Source: JAGOUA01 sp964428975
Lineage (GTDB): Bacteria > Patescibacteriota > Patescibacteriia > 2-12-FULL-60-25
Length of the DNA stretch: 64,000 bases
Direction: 5' to 3'
Assembly (NCBI GenBank): GCA_964428975.1
Contig: CAYSAI010000005.1
Span: 1-64,000 of the forward strand
Shown here: piece after piece, positions 41,401-48,913 of the stretch
Layout: every line of letters starts with the position of its first letter
Position numbering within the stretch: position 1 is the stretch's first letter
The notes under the pieces: model-generated
What the model was told of the DNA's origin: nothing
Database searches by the model: none
The model's input: only the letters and a program-made list of their open reading frames with translations
Program-made: the position numbers and the translations under genes

Positions 41401-44184
41401 TCCGTTTTCACACGCATCGTCTGCAGAGGTACATTGTTTCACGAGAAAGGTCGAACCGTTCACCGTATTTGCATCAAGCCGCGTGGTGAAACGGACGATC
41501 ATGTCGGCATTCACACACACTTGCGTTCCTCCAGGACGTCCACTCCACGGACTTGGAGAAGAGAGGCGTCGAGACGGCGGATTACATTCTTCGACCACTT
41601 CTGGATAGAGCGGAATTTCTCCCGTCGACATGCGCCACGCATAGTGCGCTTCACGAGAAACCAAGGGGCAGACACCTCCCGTTTGCGGTACACATACGCC
41701 AGAGCCTTCGCAGCATCGTTCCGTTGTCGAACAGATCGCCGCATCTTCATTACAATTGCGCACCGTATACGGTAAGGGATTGGACACCTGTTGATTCACA
41801 TCAATGGACACGGCGCCCGTACGCGCACCAGATGGCACCACCGCTCGAATAGTTTGATCGGTCCATTCAAGAATAGACCCCGCCGGCACAGGAGTTGCAG
41901 CACCCGTAAAACGCACCACGCCCGTTTGCACACCAAAACGCTCTCCCGAGAAACGCACCTCCGTTCCGGTCGGACCTGTATCTGGAAGAAGCGTGCAGAG
42001 TCCCGGTCCAGGTTCACCCGTCACCACCGTGAGATTCGCGCGATTACTCATCGCTGATCCATCTTGACGTTGAAGCGCGAGCTGATAGACCCCTGCCGCA
42101 ACGCTCGCCGAAGCGCCAAGTCCCTGTCCTCGCAGCGTTGCCGGTACCTTGATCGTGATCGACGTATTCGACCAATATCGACTCCCAAGGTCGCACGCAT
42201 CCGGAAAATCCGTATCCGCATTCCCTTCGAGACCATTCGCTCCATACACCTTCACCACGCCCGCTTGATTGCCAAAATTCCGCCCACGAAGCGTGATGTA
42301 CTGCCCAATAGGACCCTGCGACGGCTCAACCGCTTCAATAAGAGGTGGCTCTGTAGAGCGCGAACCCGTCACAAGAAAGGGCGTAGGATTGCTGAATTGA
42401 TCACCTACACGCACGCGAATGGTCGCAGATCCAGGGGTAAGCGCAGGAATGCTCATCCCAATCTCGCGATTTGCCCATGAACGAAAAGCGGTTACGAGCG
42501 CGCTATCCACAAACACACTTTGTGAGCTTGCGCCAAATCCTGAACCAATCAACCGCACGTTGGTTCCGATCGCTCCCTCAACAGGCGTAACGCCGCAGAG
42601 CCCTGGGTACGTCGTGGTAGAAACGGTAAACACGCCTACAAGAGGACCAAACGCGTCATTACTCCCATCTTCTAGACCTGAAACGATATTTTTCAATTTG
42701 ATAGGGCCTGTTTGGGCACCGACGGGCACCTCCACAATCACCGCATTCGCTGTCCAACCCGTTCCCACTTCCGTACACGCACTCGGTAGTCTCGCGCGTA
42801 TACCATTTGCAAAAAGAACCTCTCCTTCACGTGCACCAAAATTTGCGCCAGAAATCGTGACCATGGTTCCAATCGCTGCGTCATCAGGCGTGATTCCCGT
42901 GATCACCGGCCGGTCTACGCATCGTCCTTCGGTACACACGGCGCTTGCACATTCGCTCGCGACACGACACGCACCTCCTGAACCGCTACAGATTCCACAC
43001 CCTCCTCCACAATCTATACCTGTTTCATCTGTGTCTTGAACTCCGTTGAAACAGAGCTCAGAACGCACCATCACCGAAACCGGTTGAGAGGTAATTCTGT
43101 TCGAATCAATGTCAAAGGCCGTCACATCGACACGATGCGCGCCAAGCGTCACACCCATCGTATCCCACGAACCACGTCCTTCGAACGAGCGTGGTGACGT
43201 ACGATCTTGTGGTACCACGCGCGCGATCATCCGCCCATCCGCCGAAAATTGCAGAAGAGAGATACCCGAATCATCCGACGCAGAACCAACCACCTCGACG
43301 CGGCTGTTTTGCGGAAGAGATTGCCCCTCGAACGGCTGTTGAAGGATCACGCTCGGCGGTGCCGCGTCCACAAGCGAACCCGTCGAGAATCGTTCTTCGC
43401 ACACAGAACCAAGCCCTCCACACGAGATAGGTTGCCCCCCTCCGGAACGCATCGCGTTTTCTACTTTTGCGATATACGCGGTATTTTCATCGAAACAGAA
43501 CCGCGTCGCGTTTGGCGCAGGACACGCCGCAGAAGGCGTAAACGTTGCGAGACGACCTTCGAGCTCAAAGCGTCCAGCAACCACTGTTTGATCTGCCGCC
43601 TTCAGAACTTTGACGTTCGCAGACACCTGTTCTGGTGTCACGTCTTGCGTAAAGAGAAAACGTACTTGCACGTTGCGAATAGGCACAGAACCGGAAGGCT
43701 CGATCCCTTCGAGACGGAAGCCTCCAATACCGCCCGATCCGCCAAGCGACCCCGTTCGACCGCGTCCTCCCATATCCGATGATTGTCCACCTGCCCCACC
43801 ACCTCCCGTCGCATCCGTGAGAGATTTCAGAATAAAACGTGTGATCGCCCATGAGCTGAGAATAATGATGACGCCGATTACCGCATTCCGAATGATTTTT
43901 TGCGCGTTCTCGATTTTTGTCGCATCACCACCAGACGTCATCCAAAGAAATCCTGCGTACAAAATGAGACACACGAGAATAATACCGAGTAGCGAAAGCG
44001 CCACGTTGATGATACGCACCACGATCACGCGCGGGTCTTCCCCCGAGAGCTTCGTCGCGCTTCCCACTTGCGTGAGACCAAAATCGTCTCCTGGCGAAGT
44101 TGCTTGAGCGGAAACGGTCGCTGGCACACCAAAGAAGCTACCAAGCAAGAGACCGAGAAGAACGAGAGAGCGCAGGCGAGTCAT
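35401..44184 (-). CDS. Giant surface protein: pilin-like N-terminus, IPT/TIG domains, Cys-rich repeats
   Basis: A 2927-residue exported protein. Signal peptide at residues 1-27. Two membrane helices (about 50-80 and 95-118) with ILYAGFLWMTSGGDATKIENAQKIIRNAVIG match the T4SS-pilin-like N-termini of CPR proteins. A Gly-rich linker leads to a Big_5/SbsA-like domain (~160-265) and an Ig-like segment. Four IPT/TIG domains span about 425-805 (each with PxxGxxGTxVxxxGxxFG). A long central region of unassigned, probably beta-rich modules contains further Big_5-like units. Many cysteines at about 2190-2545 form DUF4215/Myxococcus-type repeats (CGNGRVDTGEICDDG and relatives). A carboxypeptidase-regulatory-like fold follows near 2560-2640. 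Likely an adhesin or contact filament. It starts 6 bases after the 646-residue relative. Confidence 0.88.
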   Translation of the reverse strand: MTRLRSLVLLGLLLGSFFGVPATVSAQATSPGDDFGLTQVGSATKLSGEDPRVIVVRIINVALSLLGIILVCLILYAGFLWMTSGGDATKIENAQKIIRNAVIGVIIILSSWAITRFILKSLTDATGGGGAGGQSSDMGGRGRTGSLGGSGGIGGFRLEGIEPSGSVPIRNVQVRFLFTQDVTPEQVSANVKVLKAADQTVVAGRFELEGRLATFTPSAACPAPNATRFCFDENTAYIAKVENAMRSGGGQPISCGGLGSVCEERFSTGSLVDAAPPSVILQQPFEGQSLPQNSRVEVVGSASDDSGISLLQFSADGRMIARVVPQDRTSPRSFEGRGSWDTMGVTLGAHRVDVTAFDIDSNRITSQPVSVMVRSELCFNGVQDTDETGIDCGGGCGICSGSGGACRVASECASAVCTEGRCVDRPVITGITPDDAAIGTMVTISGANFGAREGEVLFANGIRARLPSACTEVGTGWTANAVIVEVPVGAQTGPIKLKNIVSGLEDGSNDAFGPLVGVFTVSTTTYPGLCGVTPVEGAIGTNVRLIGSGFGASSQSVFVDSALVTAFRSWANREIGMSIPALTPGSATIRVRVGDQFSNPTPFLVTGSRSTEPPLIEAVEPSQGPIGQYITLRGRNFGNQAGVVKVYGANGLEGNADTDFPDACDLGSRYWSNTSITIKVPATLRGQGLGASASVAAGVYQLALQRQDGSAMSNRANLTVVTGEPGPGLCTLLPDTGPTGTEVRFSGERFGVQTGVVRFTGAATPVPAGSILEWTDQTIRAVVPSGARTGAVSIDVNQQVSNPLPYTVRNCNEDAAICSTTERCCEGSGVCVPQTGGVCPLVSREAHYAWRMSTGEIPLYPEVVEECNPPSRRLSSPSPWSGRPGGTQVCVNADMIVRFTTRLDANTVNGSTFLVKQCTSADDACENGAVIPAAVGFPRMEAADQTSSLIRFRPGSNNGRWAPSAFYQVFLTTNIRSERGLAMPPREACGAGNAYCFRFATRTSNEACAVGSVLVNPGNYEFEDVERTTDVHANPLAADDACLQLNPEGYAWTWSVRDQENRLDGRVNVTQIAGAQGHLPDQTATAQAETGLNDPSRVTASVAAGRATVSGFGEMSVVERPFTIQSYGPNCEAACTNAAVWAITSAPIRAASLTVANVVFRRCTDAECRTMDEPFSLAQSGIRVTAVPGEAAPGALGRMIFIDPGAALRTGQFYRVILRSGPSAPSGGIVSTRGRSFASLNHDQGFSWIFKTKTENTGQCTVDRVALAPDEKIETEVGARQRFVAFPFSAPDTCSETGQMLVGNRSYAWAVTNAAGQPDPSIARLVIRNDGANDELREQTATVRAGVTTGDTHLVEAIALRDPGEGETRLMTKIRATTEGRSGTADYGVLCGQRSENACRAGYGLTTGGCCALRPTILSRYPNIAGTDICRNTDIFADFSTTIDQSGLEGKIFLAERHVAVVCPAGTRSITNVLAGTSSAWYARVWTRFIAFVRPSSAIADVWCVGAVPARVEMGPQGQGTRVSLRIEDALGANKEYRVYVRGETDMTTTTRLGIFSTRGVKMEQERVEWTFRTAARICAADNVQVTDTNADSPYLFTVHPESHLWRANVQALSPTGAAVPIVSVRQYLWSWQPWVSSERTILPINPISGRDGATTNVQTNNKNGQATISARMRIDRDELNVPSSTGRVIEGAQNASARFCERPWPARDLGPFTDAASSRVLAPWAPAVASSNTFYNFSTMYCMDAGVAGEAGDLPGLRLSTAPIGRAEADQGIVRQYLLSFAEPAFRGDGIGIRLANNPTHVSARDWYDARGFRGSPQTATIDGYEAVKDGNTVYISASNMNTAGTSVASVIYILSLSQDAKSETQEIFKRLLEAFTLNVNITTGNSNVCVVPARNGGNGLLIRTRNVEENGVTTRIEETVECSADWECGAIDTNARCASIKEKAQRDRTRLSDVYRMNASLEAAKMEAGIYPALTTGSFVSGVSTSRWPSWSQTLGASLASGATLPRDPVNRFVSCGRCRANSGGALGAICSETSECARAETCVAMTGEDANRNNFDPATCWNPERQRYLCPMLAAAVGRPLTSHIYQYRTIDQGSRYELATTFEGVAASGYTPVLERNTARGGTVIYDGFCANTEYAAASTCVQGASLATGQTCRVGDTRPTACVVNGQPGTKIQICSDCTTFIDGPQTVCTANVLCGNGRVDTGEICDDGIRNGQYGFCSRTCQTPEGSCGDGVIGTGELCDNGSPAGSPAQGTSGVNGAYCGLNCTLAQSCSLDCRERAASCGDRRIDPTEECDGNTQQTAKGLCTYQGNELGNPCDSDNDCPSEGRCAQQGVPEAQPCAPQTTRLCSGGERRNQACANDAACGVDGRCIENTYPTFHVRTCGAAGEFAQCNFSESPWSACRLLASCGNGIVEANSGEQCDDGIAGNIGTGRCTPQCRLNRCGDAFAQQGVEDCDFGGRNGVRPGVVEYGSVGMMCTNECRLSAVTGGYCGNGLIESGESCDGTQIPPDATCQSLGFDYPRGTTLSCTNRCVISGCELCSTRLEASAENTIQARVNDGILQRLPLPNARVQLRYNGTPIAETFTDTTGLFRFEGVHTNTVCGNYTIVIALQGVKFNYATRILARTTDPNDGYFTYTSEAFSKNTFLDRVGRSIPNQTNVILLMPRPGTAETFVIREWTSSPEHPGQNIDPQLLMPIGMGYTYTPGTTSAPAGTYTRCRAATGCTRTINWSRMWTTPETMDQRGSLNIAQAPYAGLACSEASGDGGSSCTSSDAITETILYKRVDPVPGGVYRYFLVDFIPPNVTQQDNPAAFANPERTNSSIDTPELRTKVRVAWRNQDGFEQYREFIPYGITAPNGCLKYWHVFDQDAITGNITEVNRFMCNPWDISQGQNTPHNDHNSLMEGTLRTYINLLLTATGYPIR

Positions 44185-44190
44185 AGGTTT

Positions 44191-46131
44191 TTAGGGTCGT
44201 GGAGGTAAAGTCTGAAGGGGTCCAGGAAAGGCGCATGCCGTCGCCGATGGACGATCATCGCAGCAGTACGGACTGCCCGTGCAACGTGCCGATGACGCAG
44301 GAACGAAGCAGTTTTGATACACGTTCTGCACATCTGACGTCACAAACGGCGCGTACTCTGGAGAGATAGTTCCATCAGGTACCGTTTGCATCGGCGAAAA
44401 AGGTCGGTGTCCGATTCTCGTTCTGGATTGCGTCGCTCGATCTCCTGATTGCGCGAGCCCTCCATCTGCTCGAAGCGGAGCCATATCTACAGTCCACCAA
44501 AACGTATCACGAAGCTCTTCTGGCTCATTTGTGCGAAGTCTGACCGTATCTGAAGAAAGCGTTGATGTTTGAAGAAGAGAATCGAAATCTGCATGAACGC
44601 TCGCATCAAGCGCGATATTACTCGCTCGCACGGCAGGCACAACGGCACGAATGGTTGGTGGTGTAAGGTTCGGACGCGCATCCGTACGAAAACGCCACGA
44701 GTAGTCGTCTTGTCCTGGACCTTGCGCGATTCCATCATCATTTCCATCAAATGAATTACCCACGTAGTCCACGATTCCATCATAAATACTCGCTCCCCCA
44801 TTCTGAATGATGCGCGCTTGCGGAGGAATTTGTGAGAGCGAAGCAGCTTTCGCGCGTACCCCAATCGTGGAGGAAAAAGGGAGACAATACACCTGACGAC
44901 CGCAGGAATTCACTCCGCACGAGACGTTCGTCACGAATTCGATCGTTCGAAAATGGTTCGAGAGCGTAAACAGTCCGCTTGGGCGCGTAGAGCCCGTACC
45001 TTGAAGAGGCGTCGCCGACACTTCGACATTTTGAAATCCTCCTCCATCACGAACAAGCCCTGACGCGGAAATCGGGTTGAGCGCTTTATCAAAATGCATC
45101 TGTACCACGATGTTCGGCGCATATTCTGCATTCGCGGATGGAACAACGGAAACGATACGTGGTGGGGTGTTATCGATCACGGTCGACACTTCAAAACGCC
45201 ACGAGTAGCCGCCCTCCGAGGAAAGATACCCCTCAATTCCTCCAAAAATAGACGGGCCTGTACCTTCGGGCACCCATAAACGCAATGCCCGTGCTCCGCC
45301 AAGCAACCGCACCGTATAATCGGAGTTCCGTACCGCATTCCCAATCGACTGCTTTGGACGAATGACGAGCGACTGTTTATCGAAAGAGAGATACGCTTCT
45401 AAATCTTGCGGACGAAGCGTAGTCGCCTGTTCTTGTCCTGTTTGAAATATCCGCACCGCGTCGGCACTCACATCATGCGCGGTTGTGCTGGTTGTTTCTG
45501 TCCATCCGGCGATAATACTCGCAGGATCAATGGGTTGCTTGAAAGAAATCATGATGGACGTATTACGAGGTACGGCGCGCGCATCACGTTCTGGTATGTG
45601 ATATTCGAGCACACCCGCTCCAAGCGCGCCCGCTGATCCGGGAAAACCCATACTGGTACGACGTCCTCCCCCACCACCGGCATTTTGACTTGCACCCCCA
45701 CTCCCTCCCCCGCCTCCATCTGCAAGCCAATTCAGAATAAACTGCGATATCGCGAACGAAGAAGTGATAATAATAAGACCAATCACCGCGTTCTTCATGA
45801 TACCTTTCGCTTTTTCAACAGGCTCGGGAGCGCCATTCGCCGTCATGTAGAGGTATCCCGCGTAGAGAAAATAGAATAGAAGGAGAATGCCTAAAAACGA
45901 GAAAAAGACATTCAACATCTTTCCAATGATCGCGTAGATATCCGTGGATGTATCCAAACCCGCTCCTGCGCCAATTGCCTGCACGCTACTCGCTCCGATA
46001 TCTTGTCGCACGGCCGTTTGTGCAAGGACAGAGAGCGGCGCAAAAGCGCAAACAACCGCAAAGAAACCGATACTCACGGTGGTGAGCGATCGGATCCAAG
46101 CGGTTGCGCGGGAGGAACCCTTCCAAAGCAT
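44191..46131 (-). CDS. Surface protein with pilin-like N-terminus and Big_5-like domains
   Basis: A 646-residue protein sharing the plan of the giant protein. Signal peptide at residues ~12-38, then two membrane helices (MLNVFFSFLGILLLFYFLYAGYLYM and NAVIGLIIITSSFAISQFIL, about 70-130) with the conserved GAPEPVEKAKGIMKNAV between them, as in T4SS-pilin-like proteins. A Gly-rich hinge and at least three Big_5/SbsA-like modules follow (MISFKQPIDPASI, VQMHFDKALNPISA, VHADFDSLLQTS). A Cys-rich tail (SSARCTGSPYCCDDR) echoes a motif in the giant protein. It is first in a tight operon running to ybeY. I could not find a convincing promoter in the 47 bases before it. Confidence 0.86.
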   Translation of the reverse strand: MLWKGSSRATAWIRSLTTVSIGFFAVVCAFAPLSVLAQTAVRQDIGASSVQAIGAGAGLDTSTDIYAIIGKMLNVFFSFLGILLLFYFLYAGYLYMTANGAPEPVEKAKGIMKNAVIGLIIITSSFAISQFILNWLADGGGGGSGGASQNAGGGGGRRTSMGFPGSAGALGAGVLEYHIPERDARAVPRNTSIMISFKQPIDPASIIAGWTETTSTTAHDVSADAVRIFQTGQEQATTLRPQDLEAYLSFDKQSLVIRPKQSIGNAVRNSDYTVRLLGGARALRLWVPEGTGPSIFGGIEGYLSSEGGYSWRFEVSTVIDNTPPRIVSVVPSANAEYAPNIVVQMHFDKALNPISASGLVRDGGGFQNVEVSATPLQGTGSTRPSGLFTLSNHFRTIEFVTNVSCGVNSCGRQVYCLPFSSTIGVRAKAASLSQIPPQARIIQNGGASIYDGIVDYVGNSFDGNDDGIAQGPGQDDYSWRFRTDARPNLTPPTIRAVVPAVRASNIALDASVHADFDSLLQTSTLSSDTVRLRTNEPEELRDTFWWTVDMAPLRADGGLAQSGDRATQSRTRIGHRPFSPMQTVPDGTISPEYAPFVTSDVQNVYQNCFVPASSARCTGSPYCCDDRPSATACAFPGPLQTLPPRP

Positions 46132-46178
46132 GGGAAGAACAATTCAAGAGTGAAAGAACCAAAGGGCGAACGAACGTG

Positions 46179-46619
46179 TTAGGGAGCAAGTAAGCGCTCG
46201 ACAATCTTCCGAACCTCATTTCCGTCAGCGCGTCCAGCTACGGCCTTCATAGCGAGACCCATCGCTTTCCCTGTATCCGTAACCCCAGAAGAGTGTACCG
46301 CGTTTCGTACGATCTCTTCAAGCTCCTCTCGCGAGAGCATCGCTGGAAGATACGCCTGCAAGATATTGAGCTCGTGTTGCTGACGATCAGCGAGGTCCGT
46401 GCGCCCCGCATTCAAGAAATCGTTGAGCGCATCTTGATATTGCTTGACCATCGTTTTTATCACCGCGATCGTTTCTTCTTCCACAAGGTCGTGCCCAACA
46501 TCAATCTGTTTATTCTTGAGCGCTGTACGCAGAAGACGCAACGTAGACAGTCGTTCCGCGTCTTTTGTTTTCATCGCCTCTTTAAAATGGAGATCTATGG
46601 TTTGAATAAGAGTAGGCAT
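46179..46619 (-). CDS. yqeY: GatB/YqeY domain protein
   Basis: A 146-residue helical protein resembling the tRNA-binding tail of GatB. Start IDLHFKEAMKTKDAERLSTLRLLRTALKNKQID and end AMGLAMKAVAGRADGNEVRKIVERLL are typical. The exact role is unknown; it may help tRNA-dependent amidation or tRNA handling. It lies just downstream of rpsU on the same strand, an arrangement conserved in many bacteria, though a hairpin sits between them. Confidence 0.92.
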   Translation of the reverse strand: MPTLIQTIDLHFKEAMKTKDAERLSTLRLLRTALKNKQIDVGHDLVEEETIAVIKTMVKQYQDALNDFLNAGRTDLADRQQHELNILQAYLPAMLSREELEEIVRNAVHSSGVTDTGKAMGLAMKAVAGRADGNEVRKIVERLLAP

Positions 46620-46624
46620 AGCAA

Positions 46625-46661
46625 CATCATAACATAACAGGACGTATGAGCATACGTCCTG
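46625..46661 (-). terminator. Terminator-like hairpin after rpsU
   Basis: CAGGACGTATG (46638-46648) and CATACGTCCTG (46651-46661) form a nearly perfect 11-bp inverted repeat. On the minus strand it is followed by TTATGTTATG, a weak U-tract, so read-through into yqeY is likely. Confidence 0.55.
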
Positions 46662-46670
46662 TGTGGCGAC

Positions 46671-46916
46671 TTATCGGCGCGTAGTGCGCTTGTTTTTTTC
46701 TTCTTTTAGCTGACCGGTCTTCGCGAGATACGTATAGTGTCCCGTGAGGGTAACGCGTCGCAAAGCACCGTCGCGACGTTTGTTGCGATTCGGTTCGTGC
46801 TTGTGATGCTGACGGCGACGTACTTCTTGATTGAGGCACGTATCCTGACAGCGACGCTTAAAGCGTCCGAGAAGCGAGTCGAAAGACTCATTTTTTTTGC
46901 GTTTAACATCTGCCAT
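46671..46916 (-). CDS. rpsU: 30S ribosomal protein bS21
   Basis: An 81-residue basic protein of the small subunit, involved in translation initiation. MADVKRKKNESFDSLLGRFKRRCQDT is the classic start; the Arg/Lys-rich end (KRTTRR) is a CPR-style extension. The ATG at 46916 has AAAGGAG 9 bases upstream, one of the clear Shine-Dalgarno sites near a ~50% GC gene. Promoter at 46970-46998. It diverges from the toxin-antitoxin operon. Confidence 0.93.
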   Translation of the reverse strand: MADVKRKKNESFDSLLGRFKRRCQDTCLNQEVRRRQHHKHEPNRNKRRDGALRRVTLTGHYTYLAKTGQLKEEKNKRTTRR

Positions 46917-46969
46917 AAAAGCCACGCTCCTTTCTGTAGAAAAACTCACTCCTAAGGAATGGTGCGTGG

Positions 46970-46998
46970 AGCGTAGCAAAAGACCAACAGAGAGTCAA
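46970..46998 (-). promoter_or_regulatory. Promoter of rpsU
   Basis: Minus-strand TTGACT (46993-46998), 17-base spacer, TACGCT (46970-46975). Leader of about 47 bases with a Shine-Dalgarno site. Confidence 0.65.
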
Positions 46999-47019
46999 AA
47001 AAACCGTATGAAAGAGCTC

Positions 47020-47056
47020 TTGTCAATGTCCTCTCCTTTATGTACAATTTGTACAT
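47020..47056 (+). promoter_or_regulatory. Promoter and operator of the toxin-antitoxin operon
   Basis: TTGTCA (47020-47025), 17-base spacer, TACAAT (47043-47048). The perfect palindrome ATGTACAA-T-TTGTACAT (47040-47056) covers the -10 box and ends at the base before the antitoxin ATG. That placement fits autorepression by the antitoxin-toxin complex. Confidence 0.7.
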
Positions 47057-47308
47057 ATGCAAGTCCTAACGACAACCGCCGCTCGAAAAAATATCAGCGC
47101 TATTATAGACCGTGTCAAAATGCACGGCGAAGTGTTTGGCATCGGTCGTCGACACTCTATAGACGCGCTTATTATCCAGTTTCCTCATACATACAACAAA
47201 GACCTGAACGAAATAACAAATATCAACGCTCTATCGCATAGCTTTGATTTTTTAGCAGAAGAACCAGAGCTCTATTCGATATCTGATCTAAAGAAGAGGT
47301 ATGTGTAA
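47057..47308 (+). CDS. Antitoxin, Phd/YefM-like
   Basis: An 83-residue partner of the toxin that follows. The N-terminal VLTTTAARKNISAIIDRVKMHGEVFGIGRRH has the strand-helix-helix pattern of Phd/YefM DNA-binding domains, and the C-terminal acidic helix (EEPELYSISDLKKRYV) probably wraps the toxin. The ATG immediately follows the operator palindrome. It overlaps the toxin gene by 8 bases. Confidence 0.8.
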   Translation: MQVLTTTAARKNISAIIDRVKMHGEVFGIGRRHSIDALIIQFPHTYNKDLNEITNINALSHSFDFLAEEPELYSISDLKKRYV

Positions 47309-47630
47309 AGGAACGATCGTTCTTGTACCTTTCCCCTTTACGGATGTATCAGGAAACAAGATACGCCCATGCTTAGTTCTTTATGCACAAAAGAACGGCG
47401 AAGACTGTATCGTTGCGTTTATTTCATCCGTACAACAAAAACAAGCGAACGCAGCTCATCTCAAAATGAAAGCAACAAAAATAAACGGGCTGAAGATGGA
47501 TTCCGTGATTAAGCTGGATAAAATAGCCACCCTTCAGAAGAAGAGCGTGCTTGGTGAGCTAGGATCGATTGAGCCGGCACTGCTCAAAAAAGTTGATTTG
47601 CAGTTAAAAAGAATATTCGATCTTCCGTAA
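47301..47630 (+). CDS. PemK/MazF-type endoribonuclease toxin
   Basis: A 109-residue mRNA interferase. GTIVLVPFPFTDVSGNKIRPCLVL is the typical N-terminus; the beta-barrel continues with DCIVAFISSVQQ and DSVIKLDKIATLQKKSVLGELG. The Arg before Pro in IRP and the Ser/Thr region near residue 43 are the usual active-site area. Overlap with the antitoxin implies coupled translation. The pair is a type II toxin-antitoxin module and may serve stress response or element stability. Confidence 0.9.
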   Translation: MCKGTIVLVPFPFTDVSGNKIRPCLVLYAQKNGEDCIVAFISSVQQKQANAAHLKMKATKINGLKMDSVIKLDKIATLQKKSVLGELGSIEPALLKKVDLQLKRIFDLP

Positions 47631-47640
47631 CGCCCCTTCC

Positions 47641-47669
47641 TTGACCAGTCCCCTGCTTTCCCGTATCCT
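47641..47669 (+). promoter_or_regulatory. Promoter of rpsA
   Basis: TTGACC (47641-47646), 17-base spacer, TATCCT (47664-47669). It lies 10 bases after the toxin stop and leaves a leader of about 44 bases before 47720. Confidence 0.65.
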
Positions 47670-47719
47670 TCCCCCACTTGATCGGGTAGGTTATCGGTCT
47701 GACGGCTTTACGTTCAGCG

Positions 47720-48835
47720 ATGATCGAGACGATCACCCAAAATTCCATGTCTCCTGTAGATACATCCCCCCTCGCGCAGCTTCTCAATGATGAAGTATAT
47801 ACGCATTTTCCGCGCGTTGGCGATGTCGTAAAAGGTACGGTGGTGGCCGTTGGTCGAAATGAAGTGCGGTGTGATTTGAACGGTCTTTCCGTAGGACTCA
47901 TTCGTGGACCAGAACTCGATAAAAACCTCGATCTTCGCGTAGGCGATGATGTAGAAGCGAGCGTCATCGAACTCGACAACGAGTTTGGTGAGCTTGAACT
48001 TTCGTTGAAAGGCGCCGGCCGCAAGCGCGCATGGGACAAAATCAAAGAACTCTTCACCCAAGGCACGATTTTGACGATCAAGATCATGGATGCGAACAAA
48101 GGCGGGCTCATCACGCGCGTCGAGAACGTTCCCGCGTTCGTTCCTGTGTCCCAACTTTCGCCAAACAACTACCCACGTGTGGCAGGCGGCGAAAAGTCCA
48201 AAATTCACGAAAAACTCAAGAGTCTTGTGAATAGCATGCTCGAAGTCAAGATTATTGATGTAAACGAAGAGGAAGAAAAGATCGTGGTTTCTGAAAAAGC
48301 CGTGTGGGAAACAAAGCAAGAATCCGTCCTATCGAAGTATAAAGTGGGTGATACGGTAGAAGGCGCTGTTACAGCGGTGACAGATTTCGGCGCATTCGTG
48401 CGTTTCGAAGAGAACCTCGAAGGACTTGTCCATATCAGCGAAATCGCGTGGCAACGTATCGATCATCCTCGCGATGTTCTCAAGATGAGTGATCGTGTAC
48501 GCGCAGAAATCATCAATATTGAGGGGTCAAAAATCTTCCTTTCGATGAAAAAACTCATTGACGATCCTTGGAAGAGCGTCGCCGACCGCTATAAAGTAGG
48601 ACAACTCATCAAAGGAAAAGTGCTCAAAATCAATCCGTTCGGCCTCTTTGTGGAGCTCGATGCAGACATTCATGGCCTTGCGCATATCAGCGAACTCGCG
48701 AACAAACCCGTGAAAGACGTAAACGAAGTGGCGCGCATCGGTGATGAATTCGACTTCCGCATCATCAATGTTGATCCGGAGAACCATCGCTTAGGACTCT
48801 CCCTTCGCAAGCAAAAAGACGCGAAAGAAGCATAG
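47720..48835 (+). CDS. rpsA: 30S ribosomal protein bS1
   Basis: A 371-residue RNA-binding protein that helps mRNA loading on the ribosome. It has four S1 OB-fold repeats, starting near residues 30, 115, 205 and 290. The last two are most typical: GDTVEGAVTAVTDFGAFVRFEENLEGLVHISEIAW and GQLIKGKVLKINPFGLFVELDADIHGLAHISEL. Four repeats are fewer than the six of E. coli and usual outside Proteobacteria. ATG at 47720; an alternative ATG at 47747 is possible. No Shine-Dalgarno sequence. A strong terminator follows. Confidence 0.92.
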   Translation: MIETITQNSMSPVDTSPLAQLLNDEVYTHFPRVGDVVKGTVVAVGRNEVRCDLNGLSVGLIRGPELDKNLDLRVGDDVEASVIELDNEFGELELSLKGAGRKRAWDKIKELFTQGTILTIKIMDANKGGLITRVENVPAFVPVSQLSPNNYPRVAGGEKSKIHEKLKSLVNSMLEVKIIDVNEEEEKIVVSEKAVWETKQESVLSKYKVGDTVEGAVTAVTDFGAFVRFEENLEGLVHISEIAWQRIDHPRDVLKMSDRVRAEIINIEGSKIFLSMKKLIDDPWKSVADRYKVGQLIKGKVLKINPFGLFVELDADIHGLAHISELANKPVKDVNEVARIGDEFDFRIINVDPENHRLGLSLRKQKDAKEA

Positions 48836-48841
48836 AAGAAC

Positions 48842-48877
48842 AAAAACTTCCCGCTCATATGAGCGGGAAGTTTTTTT
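48842..48877 (+). terminator. Strong rho-independent terminator after rpsA
   Basis: AAAAACTTCCCGCTC (48842-48856) pairs with GAGCGGGAAGTTTTT (48861-48875) around loop ATAT, and the T-tract is contiguous. Confidence 0.95.
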
Positions 48878-48879
48878 AT

Positions 48880-48908
48880 TGGACAGGAAAACCTTTTTTC
48901 CCTAAGCT
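48880..48908 (+). promoter_or_regulatory. Promoter of ftsH
   Basis: TGGACA (48880-48885), 17-base spacer, TAAGCT (48903-48908), then only 5 bases to the ATG. Confidence 0.6.
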
Positions 48909-48913
48909 TTCCT

